Shown here in pieces: positions 37,227-45,702 of a stretch of 64,000 nucleotides of DNA. Under the pieces are notes generated by a model. The model was not told the DNA's origin and ran no database searches. It saw nothing but the letters and a program-made list of their open reading frames with translations. This DNA is from Pontibacter chinhatensis (GTDB lineage Bacteria > Bacteroidota > Bacteroidia > Cytophagales > Hymenobacteraceae). The translations under genes were made by a program, and so were the position numbers. The first letter of the stretch is position 1, and each line of letters begins with the position of its first letter. The stretch covers positions 372,001 to 436,000 of the forward strand of contig NZ_FOOT01000003.1 in NCBI RefSeq assembly GCF_900113285.1. Reading direction: 5' to 3'.

Positions 37227-38195
37227 ATGGTAACGAACGTGAAGGCAATACAGAAACTACTCGTGCTGCTAGGCATTGTGCTGGCCCCGGCAGCCTTTGC
37301 CCAGCAGGCTCCGCAGTATAGCCAGTATATATTTAACGAACTGGTGGTGAACCCTGCCTATGCAGGCAGCAAGGAGATCCTGAGCATCAACGGCACCTAC
37401 CGCACCCAGTGGACAGGCCTGCCGGGAGCGCCTACCTCTCAAACCCTGAGCGTGGACGGGCCAACCGGGCACAAAAGCCTGGGCTGGGGCGTCCACTTGG
37501 TAAACGACGAAATAGGTGCCCAGAGCCAGACTTCAGCCTACGGAGCCCTGGCTACCCGTATCAGACTGGACCGTTACTCCGACCTCTCCTTAGGGGTTGC
37601 TGTAGGAGCCTCGCAGTATGTGCTGGATGGTACGCGCCTCGATCCGGGCAGTGAGATGCCTGACCAGGCAATTCCGCAGGGACGTGTGTCGCAGGTGCTG
37701 CCAGACGTGAAGATCGGCGCCTTTTATAACACCGAGCGCTTCTACGTGGGCCTCTCGGCTGCCAACCTTGTTCCGTTCAAGGACAGCAAAACCCAGATTG
37801 CCACACCACGCCGCCACTACTTCCTGTCCAGCGGCTATGTGTTCGACCTGAGCCAGGATGTGCGCCTGAAGCCAAGTATCCTTATCAAAGAGGATTTCCG
37901 GAGCCCGACTGCGCTGGATGTAAACGCTTTTGTGTTGCTCTACAACCGTTTATGGCTGGGGGCCTCTTACCGTACGGCGGTGCCGATGTTTGTGGACCAG
38001 CAAATGAAGCAGCTTGACAAGCGAAATGCCGTGGCCCTGATTGCACAAGTTTACGCCACCAAGAAGCTGCGTATCGGATATTCTTACGATATTAGCCTCA
38101 ACGAACTGAAAGATTTCTCTACTCACGAAGTGTCGGTAGGGTACTACTTCCTCAAGAAGAAGTATGGCCGCATCCTGACGCCTCGAAACCTGTAG
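37227..38195 (+). CDS. PorP/SprF family type IX secretion membrane protein (second copy)
   Basis: A 322-residue outer-membrane protein paralogous to the one at 30.8 kb: signal peptide (PAAFAQQ), signature APQYSQYIFNELVVNPAYAGSKEILSINGTYRTQWTGLPGAPTSQTLSV and barrel strands ending RIGYSYDISLNELKDFSTHEVSVGYYF. Its ATG follows the stop of adhesin 2 by 4 bp, and a good AAGGAG lies directly upstream. It is likely the dedicated partner of that adhesin. Confidence 0.92.
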   Translation: MVTNVKAIQKLLVLLGIVLAPAAFAQQAPQYSQYIFNELVVNPAYAGSKEILSINGTYRTQWTGLPGAPTSQTLSVDGPTGHKSLGWGVHLVNDEIGAQSQTSAYGALATRIRLDRYSDLSLGVAVGASQYVLDGTRLDPGSEMPDQAIPQGRVSQVLPDVKIGAFYNTERFYVGLSAANLVPFKDSKTQIATPRRHYFLSSGYVFDLSQDVRLKPSILIKEDFRSPTALDVNAFVLLYNRLWLGASYRTAVPMFVDQQMKQLDKRNAVALIAQVYATKKLRIGYSYDISLNELKDFSTHEVSVGYYFLKKKYGRILTPRNL

Positions 38196-38211
38196 TTTAC
38201 ACCACCCTTAT

Positions 38212-40185
38212 ATGAAGCGCATTTTTACCCTAGCCCTGATGCTGATCTCGCTGGCATGCATCGGGGGCCTGCCTGTGCAAGCGCAGGACATGAAGCAAGC
38301 TGATAGACACTTTAACAACTTTGAGTTTAGCCTGGCGCTGGAGGCCTACAAAAAGGTGCTGGAGAAGGAAGAGCCAACCCTGAAGGTGGTGCAGCGCATC
38401 GCCGACAGCTACCGCATCCTGAACAACAGCAAGGAGGCCGAGTTCTGGTATGCGCAGGCAGTGGCCTTCCCTAACGCAGACCCTGCCAACATTTACCTTT
38501 ATGCCGAGGCAGCGAAGCGAAACACCAACTACTCTAAAGCCAAGCAGCTCTTCCAGGAGTATGCTGAGAAAGTACCAGAGCAGCGCGAGACAGCTTTGCG
38601 CATGGTCGCCTCCTGCGACTCGGCCATCAAATGGATGCGCTACCCAAGGCCTTACGAAATAGCCCAGCTGGAGGCTATCAACTCCGAAAGCGCCGACTTT
38701 GGGCCGGTGCGCACCAAGGACGGGCTGTTTTTCTCCTCCGACAGACTGGGCGGGAGCAACAAAAAAAGCAACTGGACAGGCAATGGCTTTATCCAAATGT
38801 ACTTTGCCCCGAAAGTGACTGACAGCACCTGGGCTAACCCGGAGCCGCTCCCGGCAGCTATCAACACCTCTTACCACAACGGCCCGGCCGATTACCTGGA
38901 GAAGGAGCAGACGCTATACTTTACCAGAACGCGCGTGGTGAAGAAAAGAGCCATACCCGGTAACAACTCCGACCCGACCAGCTGGTTTAAGGGCAGCGAC
39001 AACGGCACCCACACCAACCGCCACGGCATCTACATGTCAAAGTATAACGGCAAGAAGTGGGGCAAGGCAGAGGCATTCAAGTATAACAATACGGATGAGT
39101 TCTCTATCGGGCACCCTGCCGTAACAAAAGATGGCCAGGTGTTATACTTTGTTTCGGATATGCCAGGCGGTCTTGGCGAGACGGATGTATACTATAGCGA
39201 GCGCCAGGCGGATGGCTCGTGGGGAACCCCGGTGAATGCAGGCCCGGTGATAAACACCAGCGGCCGCGAGAGCTTTGTGAGCCTGGGCGAAGACGGCCAG
39301 TTATACTTCTCCTCCGACGGACACTCCGGCATGGGCGGCCTGGATCTGTTCAAGGCCAATGGCGCGCACAAAGCCTGGACAAGCGTGGAAAACCTGAGAT
39401 ACCCGCTCAACACTTCCCAGGACGACTTCGGCATACGCGTAGACAGCACCGGCAAGAAGGGCATGCTATCCTCCAGCCGCCTCTCCGACAGCGGTTTCGA
39501 TGACATCCTGACGTTTGAAGAGTACCAGGTACCCTGCGTGCTAGTCGGCATAACTTTTGAAAGGCTAGCGCAGGAAGGCACCGTTAAAACAGTAAAGGCG
39601 CCCGTGGCAGATGCAAACCTGAAACTCTATGTGGATGGCAGCGAGGAGTTCGTAGAAGCGAAATCGGATGAGAAAGGACGGTTCACCTTCCCGATTTTAG
39701 CGGGCGAAAAGTACATCATAAGGGGCAGCAAAGCCGGCTATTTGGACCAGGCCGTGACGTTTACGCCGGAGTGCTTGTATAAAACCGACTCGGTGCAGGT
39801 AGAGCTGGCTTTTGTACGCAATACGCCAAACATCCCTATCGTGCTCGAGAATATCTACTACGATCTGGATAAGTTCGACATTAGGCCGGAGGCGGCGCAG
39901 GAACTGGACAAACTGGCCCAGATGCTGCAGGTTAACCCGCTGATCCGTATTGAGCTCAGCTCCCACACCGACAGCCGCCAGACACACGAGTACAACCAGT
40001 TACTGTCGCAGTTGCGGGCACAAGCCGCCGTGGACTACCTGGTATCCAAGGGCATCAGCCGCGACAGGATGGTGGCCACAGGTTACGGCGAGACCAGGCT
40101 AATTAATAAGTGTAAAGATGGCGTGTCCTGCCCTGAGCAGATGCACCAGGAAAACCGCCGCACAGAGTTCAAGATCCTGAGATAG
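38212..40185 (+). CDS. OmpA-family protein, PorE/SprE-like, with TPR and PD40 repeats
   Basis: A 657-residue periplasmic or outer-membrane protein. Signal peptide 1-24 (PVQAQ). TPR-like helices (about 28-140: FEFSLALEAYKKVLEKEE, KEAEFWYAQAVAF) precede WD40/PD40-like propeller repeats (about 160-430: DGLFFSSDRLGG, VLYFVSDMPGGLGETDVYYS, LYFSSDGHSGMGGLDLF). A carboxypeptidase-regulatory-like module follows (about 440-535), then an OmpA domain (about 545-657, NIYYDLDKFDIRPEA, SSHTDSRQTHEYNQLLS, ENRRTEFKIL). PorE-type proteins anchor T9SS partners to peptidoglycan. Third gene of the operon, 16 bp after PorP/SprF; a terminator follows. Confidence 0.88.
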   Translation: MKRIFTLALMLISLACIGGLPVQAQDMKQADRHFNNFEFSLALEAYKKVLEKEEPTLKVVQRIADSYRILNNSKEAEFWYAQAVAFPNADPANIYLYAEAAKRNTNYSKAKQLFQEYAEKVPEQRETALRMVASCDSAIKWMRYPRPYEIAQLEAINSESADFGPVRTKDGLFFSSDRLGGSNKKSNWTGNGFIQMYFAPKVTDSTWANPEPLPAAINTSYHNGPADYLEKEQTLYFTRTRVVKKRAIPGNNSDPTSWFKGSDNGTHTNRHGIYMSKYNGKKWGKAEAFKYNNTDEFSIGHPAVTKDGQVLYFVSDMPGGLGETDVYYSERQADGSWGTPVNAGPVINTSGRESFVSLGEDGQLYFSSDGHSGMGGLDLFKANGAHKAWTSVENLRYPLNTSQDDFGIRVDSTGKKGMLSSSRLSDSGFDDILTFEEYQVPCVLVGITFERLAQEGTVKTVKAPVADANLKLYVDGSEEFVEAKSDEKGRFTFPILAGEKYIIRGSKAGYLDQAVTFTPECLYKTDSVQVELAFVRNTPNIPIVLENIYYDLDKFDIRPEAAQELDKLAQMLQVNPLIRIELSSHTDSRQTHEYNQLLSQLRAQAAVDYLVSKGISRDRMVATGYGETRLINKCKDGVSCPEQMHQENRRTEFKILR

Positions 40186-40211
40186 CGGAAGTATAAGGTA
40201 TAGCAAGTATA

Positions 40212-40252
40212 AAAAGAGCTCCCCACAGCAAGCTGCTGTGGGGAGCTCTTTT
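40212..40252 (+). terminator. Terminator of adhesin 2 operon
   Basis: A perfect 19-bp stem (40212-40230 with 40234-40252) with the tight loop AGC; the outer pairs are AAAA/TTTT and are followed by GTTTTG. Two AAGTATA copies precede it. Confidence 0.92.
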
Positions 40253-40435
40253 GTTTTGTAGTAGCTGGTTTATAGAGGAGAGGGAGTTTGGGAGTACAGG
40301 GTCCAACCACCCCTTGCCCCTCCTTGTCTAAGGCGGGGAGCCTGTAACTGCTTTGGCTGAAGTATAAGCTTTGTAGCCGGTGTCCTCGCGCGGACAGGTC
40401 GCGACCTGTCCCTATAAAGTATAAATCCCTCTCTG

Positions 40436-40507
40436 CTGTCATCTCGAGCGATGCAAGAGATCTATTGAGAATTCTATAGAGATCTCTCCCAAAGGTCGAG
40501 ATGACAG
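40436..40507. repeat. 72-bp palindromic element inside copy A
   Basis: Ends are a perfect 12-bp inverted repeat CTGTCATCTCGA (40436-40447 and complement at 40496-40507), with an imperfect inner palindrome rich in AGAGATCT. It is absent from copy B, so it may have inserted into copy A. Its form suggests a short REP or MITE-type sequence. Confidence 0.6.
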
Positions 40508-40749
40508 AAGGGGCAGCAGCTATCGACCTTATCCCAGCCTTTGGGTTGAGCGCCTTGTGGATGTTGCGGTGCCCGCCAGGGCAGCCCGCAGCGGAGCGAG
40601 GAGCAGCTTCAGGCACACCGCGCGATGCCCGAAGGCGAGGCCTCCCGGCCTGGGAGGGCAGAAGGTGTAGATGAAACGATAGGTATGTAAGCCTAGAGGA
40701 TGAACAGGGGCTAGTAAAGATAGCCAAGCTCAAGGAAGCGGTGGCTATG

Positions 40750-40983
40750 AAAGTATAAAGTATAACAACAAGTATAAAAAGACACGAGCTACAAGCTCGC
40801 GCGAGCGAAAGGATAAAGTATAGCTCAAGTATAGCAGTACCGCCAAAGTATAAAGGTATGGCTCTGCGAGCCAGTTGGGTTACAAACCCAACATCATAGT
40901 AGGCACGTGTTACAAACCCGCGCCAGTGGAAGGGGAAGTAGGTGAAAGCAAGTATAAAGTATAACCAAAGTATAAAGTATAAC
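40750..40983. repeat. Dense AAGTATA heptamer cluster
   Basis: About ten AAGTATA copies occur within 234 bp, several as head-to-tail AAAGTATAAAGTATA doublets (40751-40764, 40950-40962, 40968-40981). It overlaps the end of repeat copy A and the hairpin set, then continues toward the histidine kinase gene. Confidence 0.8.
40860..40926. repeat. Triple-hairpin REP-like element, copy 1
   Basis: Three successive small hairpins: GGCTC-TGC-GAGCC, GTTGGGTT-ACA-AACCCAAC and GGCACGTGTTACAAACCCGCGCC (weaker). The same order occurs at 61.5 kb (reverse orientation) and, more diverged, at 53.6 kb. It resembles REP-type intergenic palindromes; no RAYT transposase is seen here. Confidence 0.6.
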
Positions 40984-41129
40984 CTGAAGCTTCCTATTCT
41001 AGGCCAATTAGCCAACCCAAAGTCACTAAATCCCCTGAATCGGCACACTTCTGTAATCATTTCTGTTGTAATGGCGTTATAAAGACCTGAGCCACCAGCT
41101 GGCAACTTAAAAATCTGTATTTTAGCTAC

Positions 41130-43766
41130 ATGAAGATATTCGGGGATAGCATCAAAACGAAAGTAGTGGTGGGCTTCACGCTGGCGCTGAGCATTGTGGC
41201 GGCCGCCATTTACCTGACGTATACCAGCTTTACCAAGCTTCTTGACTCTGTGGAAGTGCTCTCGCAGCCAAATAACAAACTGATGGAGCTGCAGAAAACC
41301 CTCTCCACTATTGCCACTGCCGAAAGCGCCATCCGTGCCTTTACCCTCACCGCCGAGGAGAAACATTTTCGAGCGTACTTGGGCCATCTTGATACCATTC
41401 AGAGCCAGATTGATACCCTGGAGATGCTCATGAAAGACAGCCCCAGGGAGCTTGCCCAGGTAGACTCCATCTCGGCGCTGTTGCAGCAAAAGCACAAGAG
41501 CCTGGACCAGTACGTGGCCCTGAAGAAGCAGCAGAAGGAGCACACGTACTCCAGCAAGGCGATGCGCCAGATTGCATCCACGGCCGAGCAGAAGCCCCTT
41601 TCCACCACCATCCGGAAGAACACCACTACCACCATCTCCGACCGCCTCAACCTTACCATCATAGAGCCGGAGGAGCCACAACAAGAGCCGCAGCAGCAGG
41701 AAGAGGAGAAAGAGGATAAGCGGGGATTTTTGGGTAAAATCTTTACTAAAAAGGAAAAGCCTGCCGCCGAGCCTGTACCGGTACCGAAAGTCATCATGCC
41801 GCAGTTGCAGGTAAAACAGGAGGTGGAGATCGACACGACCATTACGGATGTGTCGGTGGCGCCGCTTAATCAGGTGCGCCGCATCCTGTACAACGTGCAG
41901 CGCGAGGCCGATGAGCAGGCCAGGAAACTGCAGGACCGGGAACTGGCGTTGCTGCAGCAGGACAAGCAGGTGATGGACCAGATACGCCTGATGATGCATG
42001 AACTGGAGCGGCACGAGCACGAAAAGGCGCAGCTGAACTCGGCCACAGCCAGAGAGGTAGCCCAGCAGACATCCACTATTCTGCTGGCTATAGGCTTGCT
42101 GGGGCTGGGCAGCGGCATTGCCTTTATCCTGATCATCCTCCGCGACCTGACGCGCAGCAACAACTATAAATCAAGGCTGATACAGGCACAGAAGGAGGCC
42201 GTAAAACTTGCCCGTGCTAAAGAGGCATTCGTGGCCAACATGAGCCATGAGATGCGCACACCGCTAAACGTGGTGCTGGGCTTTACGCAACAGCTGCGCC
42301 ATACGCCGCTGCGCCCCGACCAGGCAGACCACCTGGAGGCGATAGACGGTGCAGGACAGCACCTGCTCCACATCGTGAACGACGTGCTGGATCTGTCTAA
42401 AATGGAGGCGGGTAAGTTGCAGATAAACCGCACGCCCTTTGCCCTACGCCAGCTGCTGACGCAGGTAGAGCAGGCATTTGCCTTAAAAGCCTCCAGCAAA
42501 GATATTTCGCTTAGCTTCCGGGTAGAGGCTACCATACCGGACAACCTCAACGCAGATGCCCTGCGTCTGAAGCAGGTGCTGTTTAACCTGGTAGATAATG
42601 CCATTAAGTTTACGCACCAGGGGCAGGTTACCGTAGATGTGCGGCTTCGTAGCCAACGCCGCAGTCGCCTGGCGCTAAGTATAGCGGTGTCCGATACGGG
42701 CATAGGCATACCGCAGGAACGTTTGCAGCACGTGTTCGGCGAGTTCAATCAGGCTGATGATTCTATCCTGCGCAAGTATGGCGGTACTGGCCTGGGCCTG
42801 TCCATCAGCAAGAAGCTGGTGGATATACAAGGAGGTACCCTTACCGTGAGCAGTGTGCCTGATGAGGGGACAACATTTACTATTGTGCTGCCGATGCAGG
42901 TATCGCGGGAGGAAGCTACGGCTGTGCCAGCCGATGCCGTGCCGGTACCGTGTGGCTTTAAAGGGTACAAAGCGCTGGTGGTGGATGATGATGCCTACAG
43001 CCGCACGCTCTGTAACCTGATTCTAAGCCGTTGGGGCATGCAGGTGCACCTGGCCAACGACGGGCGCGAGGCCCTGGAATTGGTGCGCCAACACTCCTTT
43101 GACATTGTGCTTACCGATATTCAGCTGCCGGGCATGAGCGGTAAAACCGTAGCCCGCAACATCCGCAAACTCGACAAGCAGGTGCCTATTATCGCGCTGA
43201 CAGCCAACATCCTGAGCAACGATGCCGGCTTCTTCGATAACACGGCAATTACAGGCCACGTGTTGAAACCATTCACCGAACAGGAACTCCACCAAAAGAT
43301 TGTACAGGCCTTGCCGTCTGAGTCGCTGGCGGCTGAGCCTGAGCAAAGTATATCTACCGCGCTGCCGGAGCAGCCAGCCGCCGCAGCCAAGCCAGAAGAA
43401 GAGCTATATGACCTGAGCGAGATGCGCCTGTTTACGGGTGATGATCACCAGGCCTTGGCTGCCGTGCTGGAAGTGCTGGTGCAGGACCAGGAGCAGAACC
43501 TGGAGCAGTTAGTGGAAGCAGCCAGTGCCAAAGACTGGGAGGCTGCCGGTAACATGGCGCACAAAATGATTACCGCCTTCCGCCACCTGAAAGCCGACAC
43601 CGTAACGCCGCACTTGGCTCAGCTGGAGCAAGTGCTGCATACCGGGCATCAGGAGGATTTGAAACTGCAGCAAGCGGTGGAGGAAGTGCAGCCACAGGTA
43701 CGGCAGGTGCTAAGAGCTCTGCAGCAGGAGCTGCAAAGTATACATGCCATGGCGGAGGCCAGCTAA
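41130..43766 (+). CDS. Hybrid sensor histidine kinase with receiver and Hpt domains
   Basis: An 878-residue inner-membrane phosphorelay kinase. TM1 about 9-31; periplasmic helical sensor (about 32-290, CHASE3-like start LLDSVEVLSQPNNKLMELQK) that contains an unusual Pro/Glu/Gln-rich insert around 180-225; TM2 about 314-338. Then HisKA with FVANMSHEMRTPLNVVLGF, HATPase (NLVDNAIKFTHQ, DTGIGIP, GGTGLGLSISKKLV), receiver (ALVVDDDAYSR, phospho-Asp in IVLTDIQLPGMSG) and a C-terminal Hpt domain (NMAHKMITAFRHLK). It thus carries a full His-Asp-His relay. It is convergent with the sigma-54-type regulator gene, 4 bp between stops, suggesting a signalling pair. Confidence 0.92.
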   Translation: MKIFGDSIKTKVVVGFTLALSIVAAAIYLTYTSFTKLLDSVEVLSQPNNKLMELQKTLSTIATAESAIRAFTLTAEEKHFRAYLGHLDTIQSQIDTLEMLMKDSPRELAQVDSISALLQQKHKSLDQYVALKKQQKEHTYSSKAMRQIASTAEQKPLSTTIRKNTTTTISDRLNLTIIEPEEPQQEPQQQEEEKEDKRGFLGKIFTKKEKPAAEPVPVPKVIMPQLQVKQEVEIDTTITDVSVAPLNQVRRILYNVQREADEQARKLQDRELALLQQDKQVMDQIRLMMHELERHEHEKAQLNSATAREVAQQTSTILLAIGLLGLGSGIAFILIILRDLTRSNNYKSRLIQAQKEAVKLARAKEAFVANMSHEMRTPLNVVLGFTQQLRHTPLRPDQADHLEAIDGAGQHLLHIVNDVLDLSKMEAGKLQINRTPFALRQLLTQVEQAFALKASSKDISLSFRVEATIPDNLNADALRLKQVLFNLVDNAIKFTHQGQVTVDVRLRSQRRSRLALSIAVSDTGIGIPQERLQHVFGEFNQADDSILRKYGGTGLGLSISKKLVDIQGGTLTVSSVPDEGTTFTIVLPMQVSREEATAVPADAVPVPCGFKGYKALVVDDDAYSRTLCNLILSRWGMQVHLANDGREALELVRQHSFDIVLTDIQLPGMSGKTVARNIRKLDKQVPIIALTANILSNDAGFFDNTAITGHVLKPFTEQELHQKIVQALPSESLAAEPEQSISTALPEQPAAAAKPEEELYDLSEMRLFTGDDHQALAAVLEVLVQDQEQNLEQLVEAASAKDWEAAGNMAHKMITAFRHLKADTVTPHLAQLEQVLHTGHQEDLKLQQAVEEVQPQVRQVLRALQQELQSIHAMAEAS

Positions 43767-43770
43767 GCGC

Positions 43771-45141
43771 TTAGATTTCTATGTTATAAAGCTTTAGCTT
43801 GTTGTAGAGCGTCTTGCGGTCTATGTTGAGCAGGCGGGCCGCCTTAGACTTGTTATACTTCACGCGCTCCAGCATCGCCATGATCATCTCCCGCTCGTTG
43901 CGCTCGTTTATACTTTTCAGATCCGTTTCCATCGGGTCAGCTGGGGAAGTATAGCTGGCAGCCGGCTGTGGTGCCGGAGTATGGTTTACGATTTCGCCGG
44001 GCAGTTCCCGCAGCGTGACGAAGTCGGATTTGGCCAGCAGGACGGCGCGCTTTACCACGTTTTTCAGCTCGCGCAGGTTGCCCGGCCAGTTATACTTTAG
44101 CAGCGCCTCTTCAGCGGTCAGGTCAAAGCCCTGCACCTGCTTCTCCAGTTCATGGTTGGCCTGCTGCAGAAAATGGTTGGCAAACAGCACCACATCCCCG
44201 TCGCGCTCGCGCAGTGCCGGTATATTGATCTTAAACTCGTTCAGGCGGTGATAGAGGTCTTCGCGGAACTGCCCGTTAGCCACAGCCTGCACCAGGTCCT
44301 CGTTGGTAGCCGCCAACACGCGCACGTCCACATCCTGGTCGGTGGTGCTGCCGAGCTTGCGCACCTTGCGCTCCTGCAGGGCGCGCAGCAGCTTTACCTG
44401 CACTTCGTAGGGTAGGTTGCCTATCTCATCCAGAAACAGCGTACCGCCCTCAGCAGCCTCAAACTGGCCTTCTTTATCTTTCAGCGCACCAGTAAAGGCC
44501 CCTTTCACATAGCCAAACAACTCACTGCCTGCCAGTTCCTTTGATAAGGCCCCGCAGTCTATCGCGATAAAAGGTTTGTTGTGGCGCTTGCTCTGCTGGT
44601 GTATCATGCGGGCCACGTACTCTTTGCCCGTGCCACTCTCCCCTTCAATGATAACAGAAAGGTTGGTAGGGGCCACCAGCGTGATAAATTCCTCTATCTT
44701 CTCGGCCTGCTCGCTTTGCCCGCGCACAAACTTGAAGCTGCCGGCCGGCGCAGCAGCTACTTCCTCCTGCTTGGGCTCAGTTTTCTTGGTTAACGCGTTT
44801 TTTATAACCAGCAGTGTCTCGTCGGGGTTGATGGGCTTGGTGATATACTCGTAGGCACCCATTTTAATGGCCTTTACTGCGGTGCGGATGTCCGCATAAG
44901 TAGTCATCAGAATAACGGGTACCTCCTGTGTTAGCACACGGATCTGGGTCAGCAGTTCCAGGCCGTCTTTATCGGGAAGGCGGAAGTCAGTCAGGATCAG
45001 ATCAAAGTTCTGGCCCTTTAGCTGTCGCAGTCCGTCGTTGGCGGTGAAAGCGGTGACTACCTCATACTGTTGGCGCTGTAAGAAGCCTCTCAGCATCAGG
45101 CAGAAAGCTGGATCGTCATCAATAAGAAGTATCTTAGGCAT
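43771..45141 (-). CDS. Sigma-54-dependent response regulator (NtrC family)
   Basis: A 456-residue transcription activator. Receiver domain 1-120 with phospho-Asp52 (LILTDFRLPDKDG). AAA+ domain about 145-380 with Walker A GESGTGKE, the sigma-54 contact loop YVKGAFTGA and Walker B GGTLFLDEIG. C-terminal Fis-type HTH (about 412-456, MLERVKYNKSKAARLLNIDRKTLYNKL). It should activate RpoN-dependent promoters on phosphorylation. The kinase gene ends 4 bp away on the opposite strand. A candidate target, a sigma-54-like promoter with paired upstream sites, lies at 54.9 kb; the connection is unproven. Confidence 0.95.
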   Translation of the reverse strand: MPKILLIDDDPAFCLMLRGFLQRQQYEVVTAFTANDGLRQLKGQNFDLILTDFRLPDKDGLELLTQIRVLTQEVPVILMTTYADIRTAVKAIKMGAYEYITKPINPDETLLVIKNALTKKTEPKQEEVAAAPAGSFKFVRGQSEQAEKIEEFITLVAPTNLSVIIEGESGTGKEYVARMIHQQSKRHNKPFIAIDCGALSKELAGSELFGYVKGAFTGALKDKEGQFEAAEGGTLFLDEIGNLPYEVQVKLLRALQERKVRKLGSTTDQDVDVRVLAATNEDLVQAVANGQFREDLYHRLNEFKINIPALRERDGDVVLFANHFLQQANHELEKQVQGFDLTAEEALLKYNWPGNLRELKNVVKRAVLLAKSDFVTLRELPGEIVNHTPAPQPAASYTSPADPMETDLKSINERNEREMIMAMLERVKYNKSKAARLLNIDRKTLYNKLKLYNIEI

Positions 45142-45273
45142 ATCGGAATTTCGGTGTTACTACCTGCCGGGTGATTGCAGGAAGCTACTAAGTAACGATT
45201 TTACCCTGCTTTATGTTCTACCCGGCTGCTATTATGGCAATATAGCTCCTTTTTTGATGGACTTAAAACAGAA

Positions 45274-45301
45274 AAAGCCCCTGTCGCGAAACAGGGGCTT
45301 T
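45274..45301 (-). terminator. Terminator of the PepSY-like gene pair
   Basis: A perfect 11-bp stem AAAGCCCCTGT (45274-45284) with 45291-45301 lies 23 bp downstream of the second small secreted protein gene (minus strand). Its T run reads TTTTT on that strand. Confidence 0.8.
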
Positions 45302-45323
45302 CATTTATGAAGCTATCAGGCTC

Positions 45324-45653
45324 TTAGCTTTCTACCTTCTTGCCATTCTCATCGAAGCGAACCACTACTGGCTGCTCCTCTCCGTTAATGAACTGTACTT
45401 CAAAAGTAGCCGGAGCGCCACCCTCGGCAGCCTGTACTTTATGTACCTCGCCAAGTGTCCAGTTGGCATACTCCTCGTTCGTAACGATAGCCTGCTTTAC
45501 AGCATCTGGCAGTTCATCAGGGGCAATTTTCTGCTTGCCCTTCTCCTGGCCCTGCTGTGTAGTGTGCTCAGTATTCTGAGTGGCTGTTTCCTGGGCCTGG
45601 GCGGTAAACCCGGCTAGTGCAAAGGCTAGTGCTAATACGCTTATCTTTTTCAT
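45324..45653 (-). CDS. Small secreted PepSY-like protein, copy 1
   Basis: A 109-residue exported protein: signal peptide 1-20 (AGFTAQAQ), a Gln/Thr/Lys-rich linker, then a domain of about 70 residues (ELPDAVKQAIVTNEEYANWTLGEVHKVQAAE ... FEVQFINGEEQPVVVRFDENGKKVE) with the layout of PepSY/BLIP-like putative beta-lactamase-inhibitor-type domains common in Bacteroidota. Its paralogue lies 49 bp upstream, so the two form an operon. The role is unknown, perhaps periplasmic binding or inhibition. Confidence 0.65.
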   Translation of the reverse strand: MKKISVLALAFALAGFTAQAQETATQNTEHTTQQGQEKGKQKIAPDELPDAVKQAIVTNEEYANWTLGEVHKVQAAEGGAPATFEVQFINGEEQPVVVRFDENGKKVES

Positions 45654-45702
45654 AATATTGTTCTCTGTTCAGGATTATACTTATTTGTTAAAATATAATG
45701 GC

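Larger units (their letters stand above)
40299..40926 (+). repeat. Dispersed intergenic repeat, copy A
   Basis: A non-coding stretch sharing ordered blocks with copy B at 61.5-62.0 kb in reverse orientation. Shared blocks include GTCTAAGGCGGGGAGCCTGT, CAGCCTTTGGGTTGAGCGCC, GCGATGCCCGAAGGCGAGGC, AGCGGTGGCTATGAAAGTAT and the closing hairpin set. Copy A holds extra material between the first two blocks, including a 20-bp palindrome (40391-40410) and a 72-bp palindromic element. No open frame is convincing. No transposase is present, so the repeat type is unknown. Confidence 0.75.

Noticed and set aside
40381..40396. TGTCC-N6-GGACA upstream of the kinase as a third enhancer-type site
   Set aside because: It lies inside repeat copy A as part of a different palindrome and has no GTGG core or partner at 22 bp.
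40083..42020. Long minus-strand open frame (645 codons) opposite the PorE-like and kinase genes
   Set aside because: It runs across a terminator, a repeat and the start of the kinase; its translation is low-complexity Leu/Arg text with no domain. The kinase and PorE-like frames have clear domains.
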